From Roseofilum casamattae BLCC-M143 (GTDB lineage: Bacteria; Cyanobacteriota; Cyanobacteriia; Cyanobacteriales; Desertifilaceae), in contig NZ_JAQOSQ010000024.1 of the NCBI RefSeq assembly GCF_030068455.1, forward strand, positions 1-57,819: DNA of 57,819 nucleotides, read 5' to 3'. A program made the position numbers and the translations under genes. A model generated the notes under the pieces. That model was given only the letters and a program-made list of their open reading frames with translations. It did no database searches and was not told the DNA's origin. The stretch's first letter is position 1, and the number at the start of each line of letters is the position of its first letter. Positions 1 through 8,500 of this stretch are shown here, piece after piece.

Positions 1-226
1 TCCAGACTCTTTTCTTCTGCCATTGTCGATAGTATTTATACACGGTTGAATAGGGAGGAAATTCTTTCGGAAGATATGCCCACTGACAGCCTGTTTTCAG
101 ATGATAGAAAATCCCATCACAGATAGCCCTCATATCAGTAGTTCGGGGTCTTCCACCGGTTTTGGCATCGGGAATGAGAGGACGAATAATTTCCCACTGT
201 TGGTCAGTTAAGTTACTGGGGTACAT
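1..226 (-). CDS. IS5-like transposase (DUF4096), N-terminal part, runs off the window
   Basis: The reverse strand encodes about 75 residues starting MYPSNLTDQQWEIIRPLIP, followed by GGRPRTTDMRAI, GIFYHLKTGCQWAYLP and a tyrosine-rich segment. This is the usual N-terminus (DUF4096) of IS5-family transposases, which move the element by DDE chemistry. The catalytic part lies beyond the left edge. The ATG is at 226, followed upstream by about 50 A/T-rich bases that probably belong to the element end. It lies directly beside a truncated sensor gene in the same orientation, so it probably caused that truncation. Family assignment is confident; whether the full copy is intact cannot be seen. Confidence 0.85.
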   Translation of the reverse strand, partial: MYPSNLTDQQWEIIRPLIPDAKTGGRPRTTDMRAICDGIFYHLKTGCQWAYLPKEFPPYSTVYKYYRQWQKKRVW

Positions 227-278
227 TATTTTATTTTATACGGAACATCGGAAATATCGGAAACATCGCACTACCACT

Positions 279-1460
279 TTACCGATCGCTCTTCTCTTCG
301 GGTTTTTCCTTTATTCTTTCTTTATAAATAGGCTCTAAGACTCCCCATTCATTATCTTGCCGAGCGATCAATTGCGTGGAAAAATTTCCTTGACTGATAG
401 AATTTGCCGCTTGGGTGAGAGACTGCAGCGGAGAAATGAGCAATCGGGCAATTTTAATGCTGGCAAAAATAGAAAGCGCGATCGCAACGAGCAGGACGAC
501 AATCTTTGCTATAATTAGACCGCGCAGTGGAGCATAAATTTCCTCTAACGGAAGTTCGACAACGACACGCCAATTGACGCCATAAATAAAAGAGCTAATA
601 CCTAAAACATCGATACCTCGAAGTCCTTGATATGTGGACATATGACCGGAATTTCTTCTACTCAGTCTTTGAATTAACTCGACATTATTTAAGATTGCTA
701 TCCCATCTTTTTCCTCGTGCAAATCTATAGGATGCTTCTGGCGAACTAAAATGCGATTTTGATTATCGATAATATACATATAACCGGTTTCGCCAATCTC
801 TGTTCTGGCGACAATTCCATTGAGAAACTCTAAGTTAATGACTGAAATCAAGCTACCTTGAGGTTGACCGCTGTCATCTTGCAGAGGAAGAACTAAGGTC
901 ATTTCTAACAACTGCAAACTTTCGTTGAGTTCAATGCGATCGACATAGCGTTTGTTTTCTTGTATTGCGGCCAGCACATCGGTTTGTTGAATTAGACTTG
1001 AGATAATTTTCCTAGGGTTTTCAGCCGTATAAGGAGCGATCGCGCTGGTTATTTCGAGATCCTCATTGACAATTGCGAGGGTTTCATAAGCATGATTTTG
1101 TCGAGTGAGTCCTTCTAGGATATTGCGCTGCATTTGTGGTGGAAAGACCGCTAGATTTCGCACTTTTTGCAAATAACTCAGTTCTTTTTGGAGGTCATCT
1201 AAGTGATTTTGGATATCCCGGGCGATCGCCCATACCCTTTCTTGTTGTAATTCTCGTGTTTTTTCTTCCTGTAAATTTCTAACCAATCCTGTGGAAATCC
1301 CGCCAACAATAATCAGATTGAGTCCGACCAAAGCAATCAGACTAGAGCGCAATAAACGTTCAATCGACATGGTATAGAACAGTCGAAAGCGGCGTTTGGA
1401 AATATTCCGATCTTTGTCAATCGAATTATGCTTTATAGTGAAGGAATCTAGACGGTTCAT
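279..1460 (-). pseudogene. Truncated membrane sensor (periplasmic sensor domain + partial HAMP), output domain lost
   Basis: The product has an N-terminal membrane segment (LLRSSLIALVGLNLIIVGGI), a ~260-residue periplasmic region resembling dCache/CHASE sensor domains (GETGYMYIIDNQNRILV), a second membrane segment (KIVVLLVAIALSIFASI) and the start of a HAMP linker (LTQAANSISQGNFSTQL). The HAMP breaks off after DNEWGVL and is replaced by a short lysine-rich tail, so any histidine kinase or cyclase output domain is missing. The IS5-like element next door is the likely cause. I prefer the ATG at 1460; a TTG at 1478 would start directly against the stop of the upstream substrate-binding gene. The tight spacing suggests the two formed an operon in which the binding protein may have fed the sensor. 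Confidence 0.75.
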
Positions 1461-1474
1461 GAGGGGGTGCTGGT

Positions 1475-2689
1475 TCAAATCTGGATAATTTCGTCACGCG
1501 AAAAGTTAGTGGATAACCCGAAGACTTCCATACTTTTCGTGTCTTCTAATGCAGCTTTTACAAAGGAATCTTCAACTAAATCTAGAGCAACGCGATCGGG
1601 GGAGAGTTGCGCTAAGAAAGTCGTATTATCATTGATAAATGTCTGTTGCAGTGCTTGTACGAGAGATTGGGTATACGAGGGAAATGGATAAGGTTGGAAG
1701 TCAATGCGATGCGATCGCCATTGGGGATGAAGCATGGCTCCCGTGCGAGTATAGTAATCGCGATCGTAAGAAGTTAAAACTTGCTCTAATACCGAGATAG
1801 GATAAGGAATATATTGACTTCCCTCTACGGAAAGAATGTGGGCTAGCTCTAGACGATGATTGCGCGACCATCGCTGAGATTTAACGATCGCATTCACCAC
1901 CTTTTGCGTCCACTGACGATCTTCAATAATATCCTCTTCATGCATAAAGACAACGCAACAGCCATGATCTTTCCAGATATCTCCCGTGAGACGCAAAATT
2001 TTTCCCACACCAGCATTTTCTGCAACCGAGTTATAAGGCTCTGCCACAATATACCCAGCAATATTTCTTTTCGAGAGAGCAGAGAACATCTCAATTGGAG
2101 AAAGTACTACTAGGCGTATTTCATCGGGCTTTAAGTCCAGATGAGATGGTTTAACAGTTGTTTTTAATCCTACTTCGCGCAATAAAATTTGTAAGATAAT
2201 ATTATGCAAAGAATACCAAGACGGAATCGCGATGGTTTGTCCGCCCAACTCATAGGGAGATTCGATTTCTGGGAGCACGGTAATGGCAGAACCATTAGTA
2301 TGATTCCAAGCTACTACTTTTCCGGGGACATTGAGACCGTAGCGCATCCAGATGGTAAGTGGCATTAGTAGGTGAACCACATTCACCTCTCGGTTAATAA
2401 AGGCTTGAGATAAGGCAGCCCAAGAACGGTATCTTTGGGGAGGCAAAGCTTCGAGACCTTCCAAGCGATAAAAACCTTTATCGTAAGCAGCAAGTAAAGG
2501 CGAAGCATCTGTAATCGGAAGATAACCAGTTTTCACGATACGATCGCTCGAGGGTTGGTAATGTTTGGAACGAGCAAATGGGAGCGAGTCGCATCCTGTA
2601 GCGCCTACAGATATTCCGAGTGAAGCCCAAAATAAACTGCTCGATTTTAGGAACTGACGACGATTCCACTGGGGCTGAACGTTTAACAT
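1475..2689 (-). CDS. ABC transporter substrate-binding lipoprotein, NMT1/NrtA/SsuA-like
   Basis: Starting from the ATG at 2689 the N-terminus carries a twin-arginine-like motif (NRRQFLKSS), a hydrophobic stretch and a lipobox-like Cys (VGATGCDSL), pointing to an exported, lipid-anchored protein. The body matches the periplasmic binding fold of nitrate/sulfonate/thiamine-precursor binders: KTGYLPITDASPLLAAYDKGFY, ELGGQTIAIPSWYSLHNIIL and IAGYIVAEPYNSVAENAG. The ligand cannot be told from sequence. No permease or ATPase gene is adjacent; the only partner is the truncated sensor downstream. It may therefore serve ligand sensing rather than transport, which is inference. A TTG 15 bases further upstream is an unlikely alternative start. 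Confidence 0.8.
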   Translation of the reverse strand: MLNVQPQWNRRQFLKSSSLFWASLGISVGATGCDSLPFARSKHYQPSSDRIVKTGYLPITDASPLLAAYDKGFYRLEGLEALPPQRYRSWAALSQAFINREVNVVHLLMPLTIWMRYGLNVPGKVVAWNHTNGSAITVLPEIESPYELGGQTIAIPSWYSLHNIILQILLREVGLKTTVKPSHLDLKPDEIRLVVLSPIEMFSALSKRNIAGYIVAEPYNSVAENAGVGKILRLTGDIWKDHGCCVVFMHEEDIIEDRQWTQKVVNAIVKSQRWSRNHRLELAHILSVEGSQYIPYPISVLEQVLTSYDRDYYTRTGAMLHPQWRSHRIDFQPYPFPSYTQSLVQALQQTFINDNTTFLAQLSPDRVALDLVEDSFVKAALEDTKSMEVFGLSTNFSRDEIIQI

Positions 2690-2873
2690 AATGAACCATA
2701 CCAAAGATTACGATAGCATGATGAACTGAGATCGTTGTCTGCTGTCTGTTCTCTCTTTAGAACCTATTCATTCTGTCTTAACATTTTTTTTGCTGTCCAA
2801 GCTGTTACATTTTTGTCCTTTAAAATCTGTACAATTCGATACATTTTTGTGCGGGTCCCACTCATTAATACTT

Positions 2874-2901
2874 TGACTATCGAGTAAACATACGATAGTC
2901 A
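2874..2901. other. 9-bp inverted repeat in the 2690-3061 intergenic region
   Basis: TGACTATCG (2874-2882) is repeated inverted as CGATAGTCA (2893-2901) around a 10-nt loop. It lies between the divergent substrate-binding gene and the coiled-coil genes. It could be an operator or a small hairpin. No convincing gene is seen in this 370-base interval apart from the promoter at 2993-3021. Confidence 0.35.
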
Positions 2902-2992
2902 TCCGTCTCTTTTCGAGCCGTCGCTGTATGACGGCCGATTTAACGCTCAAAAGCAAGAAATACAAGGATTAGGGGTATTTTGAAATTCGGGG

Positions 2993-3021
2993 TTGACTCA
3001 ATATTCAATCCGGGTTATAGT
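2993..3021 (+). promoter_or_regulatory. Sigma70-type promoter for the coiled-coil gene pair
   Basis: TTGACT (2993-2998), a 17-nt spacer, then TATAGT (3016-3021). This is close to the consensus for the housekeeping sigma factor. It would start transcription near 3028, about 34 nt before the ATG at 3062. A GTGAGG-like ribosome-binding site precedes the start. Confidence 0.65.
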
Positions 3022-3061
3022 AAGATTGTTGATGTAAATATCAAGTTTGTGAGGCCCCTTG

Positions 3062-4030
3062 ATGAGTCCCGTAACATCGAGTAAAAGTCAGTTGCTGCAA
3101 GCATTTGAGAAAATTCTTCAGGAGAGACGATCGCCGAATGCCAAGGTTGAAAGCAAGGAACAAGAAGCCCAGCGAGAACAGAATGCAGAGTTAGTTACCA
3201 AGGTTTCTAGTTATACCCGCGATCGCCTGATTACGGATTTAGCTACATTGCATCTGGATTTAGGCAATACTATCGACGAATTGACGGCAAAATTATCCAG
3301 CGAAACCGATAAACTGAGCGAAATTAAACAAGCAATTGAGGTCAAGAAAGAAGAGCTGGAATATCTTAAAACCGTGCGCGTTGTCGCCGATACTCGCCAC
3401 CTTTTGACCCAAGAACATCAGGCAAAAATTCAGGCTCTCGAGACCGACATTACCACCCGACAAGAGGCACTACAAAAAGAGAGCGATCGCCAGCGCAAAC
3501 TCTGGCTGAAAGAGCAGGAACTCTACGAAACCGGGATTGCGGAAGAGACGGAACAAACCGAGCGCGATCGCCAGTATCAAGAAACCGATTATACTTACGA
3601 TATTGAAAAATTGCGCCAAATTGATACTGACAATTACGAAGAGCGCAAACGCAAGTTAGAGCATGAATTGCGCCAGAGGCAACATCAACTGGACAAAGAT
3701 TGGCAAGAGCGCGAAGCCATCCTCACCGAGAAAGAAACCGAATACAACCAACATTGCGAACAAATTACTGGCTTTGAAGAAGAGTTGAAACAGGCTTATA
3801 TTAAAGCCAAGGAAGAGGCGATCCAAGATGCCAATCGCGACGGAAAAGTCAAGTCCGATCTGTTGGAAAAAGAGTGGACGGGGACGCAACAAGCCTACGA
3901 GCTACAAATCCAATCCTTGGAGCAAACAATTCAGCGGCAAACCGAGCAAATTTCCACTCTCTCCGATCGAGTCCAAGACGCCGTCAATCAAGCTAAAGAA
4001 TTGGCAATGCGAGCCTTTGCTAGTGCTTAA
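3062..4030 (+). CDS. Coiled-coil protein A of a tandem pair
   Basis: This is a 322-residue, highly charged Glu/Gln/Lys/Arg protein with heptad-like patterns over most of its length and no membrane segment or signal peptide. The N-terminal ~35 residues (SSKSQLLQAFEKILQERR) may form a separate helix. The segment LITDLATLHLDLGNTIDELTAK and the later YTYDIEKLRQID and LDKDWQEREA motifs recur at the same spacing in the next gene, so the two are paralogs. The first ATG (3062) is chosen over the TTG at 3059. It is probably cytoplasmic and filament- or scaffold-forming, but the sequence shows only the coiled coil and I do not recognise a named family. Confidence 0.8.
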   Translation: MSPVTSSKSQLLQAFEKILQERRSPNAKVESKEQEAQREQNAELVTKVSSYTRDRLITDLATLHLDLGNTIDELTAKLSSETDKLSEIKQAIEVKKEELEYLKTVRVVADTRHLLTQEHQAKIQALETDITTRQEALQKESDRQRKLWLKEQELYETGIAEETEQTERDRQYQETDYTYDIEKLRQIDTDNYEERKRKLEHELRQRQHQLDKDWQEREAILTEKETEYNQHCEQITGFEEELKQAYIKAKEEAIQDANRDGKVKSDLLEKEWTGTQQAYELQIQSLEQTIQRQTEQISTLSDRVQDAVNQAKELAMRAFASA

Positions 4031-4058
4031 GATAACCTGACGTTACCCGACTAAAATC

Positions 4059-5147
4059 ATGGCGAAAAAACCAACCGAACGCAATACCAAGGCACAAATT
4101 TTGTCCGCCTATCAAGAACTGCTGAAAGAAAAGAAAGAGCTAGAAAGCCAGCTTTCTCAACCTTCTACTCCAAAGCAACAACCTTTGGTGAAACCAACTC
4201 CAGTCGTCGAACTGCCTACTGCTCAAACTGCCGTCCAAACTCCTATGTCTCATTCTTCTGATTCGATCGAAAAAATCTTGCAAGAGTTGCAAACCATTCA
4301 ATTAGGATTTGGTGGCGCTCTCAATCAGCTATCCGACCAATTAGTGAACGAAGCCACGCAATTGGAAACTATTGAATCTGAGGTTTCCGAACAACGGCAA
4401 CAGTTGGAAGATTTGTATACTCTGGATGTTTCCGATGCGAGTTTGGATGAGTTACTGGAGAACTATGAAACAGAAGCGAAGACCTTCGCGCAAGAGTGGG
4501 AAGAGCGACAAGAAACTCTAGCACAAGAGCTAGAAGATCGCCAACGCGTATGGGAGAAAGAAAAGCAAAACCACGATCGCGAAATTACCGAACGGAACGA
4601 ACAAACCGGAAAACAATTAGTTCGCGATCGCAAAACTTATGAATATGACGTGCAGTTGCGCCGGAAATTGAGCGATGAAGCCTATCAACAAACCCAGGAA
4701 CATCTGGAACAAGAGCTGGTGGAATTGCAAGAAACCCACGATAAACGCTGGAAAGAACGGGAAGAGGCGATCGCGGAACGGGAAAAAGCTTATGCTGAGG
4801 CAAAAGAAAAGGTTGAGGTATTTGCCCAAGAGTTGGAAGAAAATACCAAGCGAGGCAAAGACAACGGTCGCAATATCGGCCAGTATCAGGTTAAGATTAA
4901 GGCAGATTTACGCAACCAAGAGATTGAAGGTCAAAAGAAAGTTTATGACCTGCGCTTGCAAGGGCTATCGGAAACCATTCAGAACCAAGAAACGCGAATT
5001 CAAAACTTGTCCAAACAGTTGGATTCAGCATTGCAACAAGTCCAAGATTTGGCAGTAAAAGCCATTGAAGGTGCCTCGAACACTAAAACTTCGGAAGCAC
5101 TAAAAGAAGTGGCGATCGAGCAAGCCAAACAATTGAAAGGCAAGTAA
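4059..5147 (+). CDS. Coiled-coil protein B of a tandem pair
   Basis: This 362-residue paralog of the preceding gene lies 28 bases downstream and very likely shares its transcript. The N-terminus is basic (MAKKPTERNTKAQILSAYQELLKEKKELE), followed by a Pro/Thr/Val-rich linker to about residue 70 and then continuous charged coiled coil. Shared landmarks are LQTIQLGFGGALNQLSDQL, YEYDVQLRRKL, KRWKEREEAIAEREKAY and a C-terminal helix with QNLSKQLDSALQQVQDLAVKA. The pair could co-assemble as a hetero-coiled-coil; that is inference. A strong Rho-independent terminator follows at 5233-5282. Confidence 0.8.
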   Translation: MAKKPTERNTKAQILSAYQELLKEKKELESQLSQPSTPKQQPLVKPTPVVELPTAQTAVQTPMSHSSDSIEKILQELQTIQLGFGGALNQLSDQLVNEATQLETIESEVSEQRQQLEDLYTLDVSDASLDELLENYETEAKTFAQEWEERQETLAQELEDRQRVWEKEKQNHDREITERNEQTGKQLVRDRKTYEYDVQLRRKLSDEAYQQTQEHLEQELVELQETHDKRWKEREEAIAEREKAYAEAKEKVEVFAQELEENTKRGKDNGRNIGQYQVKIKADLRNQEIEGQKKVYDLRLQGLSETIQNQETRIQNLSKQLDSALQQVQDLAVKAIEGASNTKTSEALKEVAIEQAKQLKGK

Positions 5148-5173
5148 TTTATTTCAATTTATTTCGCTACATG

Positions 5174-5212
5174 GGGCAATTAATAGTTAACGTTACGTCC
5201 GATTAATTGCCC
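5174..5212 (+). terminator. Stem-loop downstream of the coiled-coil pair
   Basis: GGGCAATTAAT (5174-5184) pairs perfectly with ATTAATTGCCC (5202-5212) around a 17-nt loop, 27 bases after the stop codon. There is no T-run, so it may protect the 3' end or act together with the stronger hairpin that follows. Confidence 0.5.
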
Positions 5213-5232
5213 AATACAGATTTGGGAGTAGT

Positions 5233-5282
5233 TTGGGAATTGCAATTTTGCGGGTGGATGCAAAGCAATTCCCAATTTTTTT
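5233..5282 (+). terminator. Rho-independent terminator of the coiled-coil operon
   Basis: TTGGGAATTGC (5233-5243) pairs with GCAATTCCCAA (5265-5275) and is followed by seven T residues (5276-5282). This is a textbook intrinsic terminator. The rest of the 5148-5587 interval holds only the palindromic repeat at 5303-5366. Confidence 0.75.
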
Positions 5283-5302
5283 GTGTATTCTAATATGATG
5301 CC

Positions 5303-5366
5303 AGAAACCGGGTTTCTGCAACCGATGTGACTCCTGGCTTCAGGTAGAGCAAGAAACCCGGTTTCT
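5303..5366. repeat. Dispersed palindromic repeat, copy A
   Basis: AGAAACCGGGTTTCT (5303-5317) and its exact reverse complement AGAAACCCGGTTTCT (5352-5366) flank a 34-nt centre. Each arm is itself nearly palindromic. The same arrangement recurs at 45838-45889 and 50061-50123, each time just downstream of a gene end. Confidence 0.75.
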
Positions 5367-5587
5367 CAGGTATCTGCGAGCAATAATGGCGGAATTATGA
5401 ATTTATATAACAATTTTCCGGATTTTGCATAAAACTGCCCTCGAAAACCAGAGATCTCTAATAGAGGGTTAATTTATTCGTGCAGAATTTATCGCCAACT
5501 CTACCGAGAGCCAGTTCATCTAACATTACGGCGCGCGGTTCTGTCAAGAGATTAGATTGCCTTCTGCTTATACCGTAATGCATCTCT

Positions 5588-8500
5588 GTGAAAGTCATGA
5601 ACTCTAAATTCTCCGTTCTTCCCACTATTCTCCTCTCTGTTATCGGTGCGGGTTTCAGTATGGCAACCTACAGCCATCGCGTCTTTGCTCAACCCATTGT
5701 TCCAGCAATGGATGGTACTGGGACGATAATTCAGCAGCAAGGCAACCAGTTTAATATTCAAGGGGGACAACTGTCTGGAGACGGAAAAAATTTATTTCAT
5801 AGTCTCCAGGAATTTGGATTATCTGCAGGTCAAATTGCTAATTTTTTGGCTAACCCGCAAGTGCATAATATTCTCACGCGAGTTACCGGAGGAAATGCTT
5901 CTCTCATTAATGGCTTGCTTCAAGTTTCTGGAAGTAATGCTAATCTTTATTTAATGAATCCGGCGGGAATTATTTTTGGTGCAGATGCGCAACTCAATGT
6001 ACCTGGAGATTTTATCGCAACGACGGCCAATAGTATTGGATTTAGTAATAGTCAATGGTTTAATGCCGTTGGCGATAATAACTGGACTGAGTTGGTGGGA
6101 ACGCCGAATGAATTTCGCTTTGATGTGGATAATCCCGGCAGTATTGTCAACTTTGGAGACCTGGCAGTATCTGAAGGTGCGGATATTAGTTTAATTGCCG
6201 GTAATATTATTAATGTGGGAACCATTGAAGCACCGGGAGGAACGATTAATATTGTCGCGATTCCCGATCGCCAAATTCTGCGAATTACCCAAGAAGGACA
6301 TTTATTAAGTTTAGATATTCCCATCGGCGATCGCCAAACCCCAGAAATTACCGCCATCGAGTTACCCGAGTTATTAACTCACGGCGGTATTTCCCATTCC
6401 GATAGTATCGAAGTTTCGCCAGAAGGACAAGTCGTGTTATCGGGAAGTGGCGTAAATGTGCCGGATGTTGGTGGCGTTGCGATCGCATCCGGAACTCTTG
6501 ATGTATCGGGAGATACAGGCGGTACGATTAATATTATGGGCGATCGGGTAGGCGCGATCGATGCTAACATTAATGCTTCCGGATTATTCGGTGGCGGAAC
6601 CCTGAGACTTGGCGGCGGATTTAAAGGTAGTCCCTTGTTTCCCACTGCCGAAATTACTTATATTAACGATAACTCTATTCTCAATGCAAGCGCGCAAGAA
6701 TCTGGAAATGGCGGCAATATTTTTATTTGGTCGGAACAACAGACTATATTTGACGGAAATATCTTTGCTCTTGGTGGTTTAGAAGGTGGAGATGGAGGAT
6801 TTGTCGAAGTTTCGAGTAAAGGGGATCTAGCATTCAATGGCGATGTCGATCTCAGTTCTCCTTTGGGAAATAACGGTCAACTCTTGCTCGATCCCAAGAA
6901 TATTCTGATTGTCGATGGTGCAGATGGCGCTGATGATAGCGAGCTAGATGATAATGAAATTTTAGCCGGCGACGGTGCTGACGAAACATTTATTATTTCC
7001 GAACACAAGCTAGAGAATATTTTGCTAGCTAGCGATGTTGTTCTAGAAGCGACGAATGATATTACCATTGAAAAATTAACCGATGGTGTCTTAGGAGGCT
7101 CTATCTACAGCCTGGAATTTATTGCTGATTCCGATAACGATGGAGCCGGTTCGTTTTCTATGGAATCTGGCGATCGTATAATCACTGGTGCAGCAGTAAC
7201 TATTTCTGGAGTTAATCTGCGAATTGGAGGGATTCATACTCAATCTCCTTTCCAAGAAAGTGGTAAAATTACGCTCAATGCTACGGGTTCAGTGGAAGCA
7301 GAAAAACTATCTACTTATGCTGGAACATATTCCGCTGGAGATGTTACGATTATCAGTGAAGGAGACGTTACGATCGGCCACGTTGAGGCCAGAGCGAATC
7401 AAAGTGTCCATGATATTGAAGAGGGTGGCGATGTTGAGATTATTAGTGGTGGAAATATTGCAATAGCGAATGGTGTTGATAGTAGCAGCGGTATTTTAAA
7501 GGAAGATCGGGAACCAGGAAATGGAGGTTCAATCGCTCTCAGAGCACCCAATGGTAATATTGTTACTGGTGGAATAAGTACTGTTGTCGAGGATGGTAAT
7601 GGAGGGCCAATTATTCTCGAATCTGGTGGGAGCATTACAGTTAATGGAAAACTCATTAGTTTTGCTGAAACGCAAGGTAATGGAGGCAGTATTGAAGTAA
7701 CTGCTGAAGATGAGATTAAAGTAAGCGAACGCATTAGCACTGGAACAGCAAGTTTCTCAGGTTCTGGCGGCAATAATGGTGGAGATGTTGAGATTGTCAG
7801 CAATAATGGTACAGTGACCCTTGATGATATTGTTACTGGTGTGTTTGGTGATGGCAGTGGTGGCAATATTACGATTAGCAGTAAAGGCGATATTTTGACT
7901 GGAGAATTAGTTTCAGGGACATTATCCGGCACTCCAGGAGATATTACTATCACCTCTACTGAAGGCGGTCTCACGATTGAGTCTGGACTTTTAAAAGAGC
8001 AAATTATCGGTTTATGTGGAGACTCTTTCGATTGCGAGCATTCTGGCGATACGGTTACCATTGCAACAGAATTTACACTTCAAGGCAAGACGATATTATT
8101 CGGTGCAACGCTAGCGGGAACAGTCCAACTTAATCTCTCTAAAGATTCAGCAACTGAACCTGCGGTAGAACCTGAAACACCAGTAGCAACTGAACCTGCG
8201 GTAGAACCTGAAACACCAGTAGCAACTGAACCTGCGGTAGAACCTGAAACACCAGTAGCAACTGAACCTGCGGTAGAACCTGAAACGCCAGTAGCAACTG
8301 AACCTGTGGTAGAACCTGAAACGCCAGTAGCAACTGAACCTGCAGTAGAACCTGAAACACCAGTAGCAACTGAACCTGCAGATCTGGTAAATAACTCCCA
8401 GCTAGATCGAAATGTTCCTAACAACTCTACTGAAATCATTCTGAAACTTCTTGATGATGGCAATGACAACACGCTGTCAGGAACTGGAGTTTTCGTTATA

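Noticed and set aside
2768-2965. 65-codon reverse ORF upstream of the coiled-coil pair
   Set aside because: No recognisable motif, poor codon composition, and it overlaps the inverted repeat and approaches the promoter region.
5303-5366. CRISPR-like interpretation of the AGAAACCCGG repeats
   Set aside because: The units are isolated inverted pairs at separate loci, without regular spacers or cas genes.
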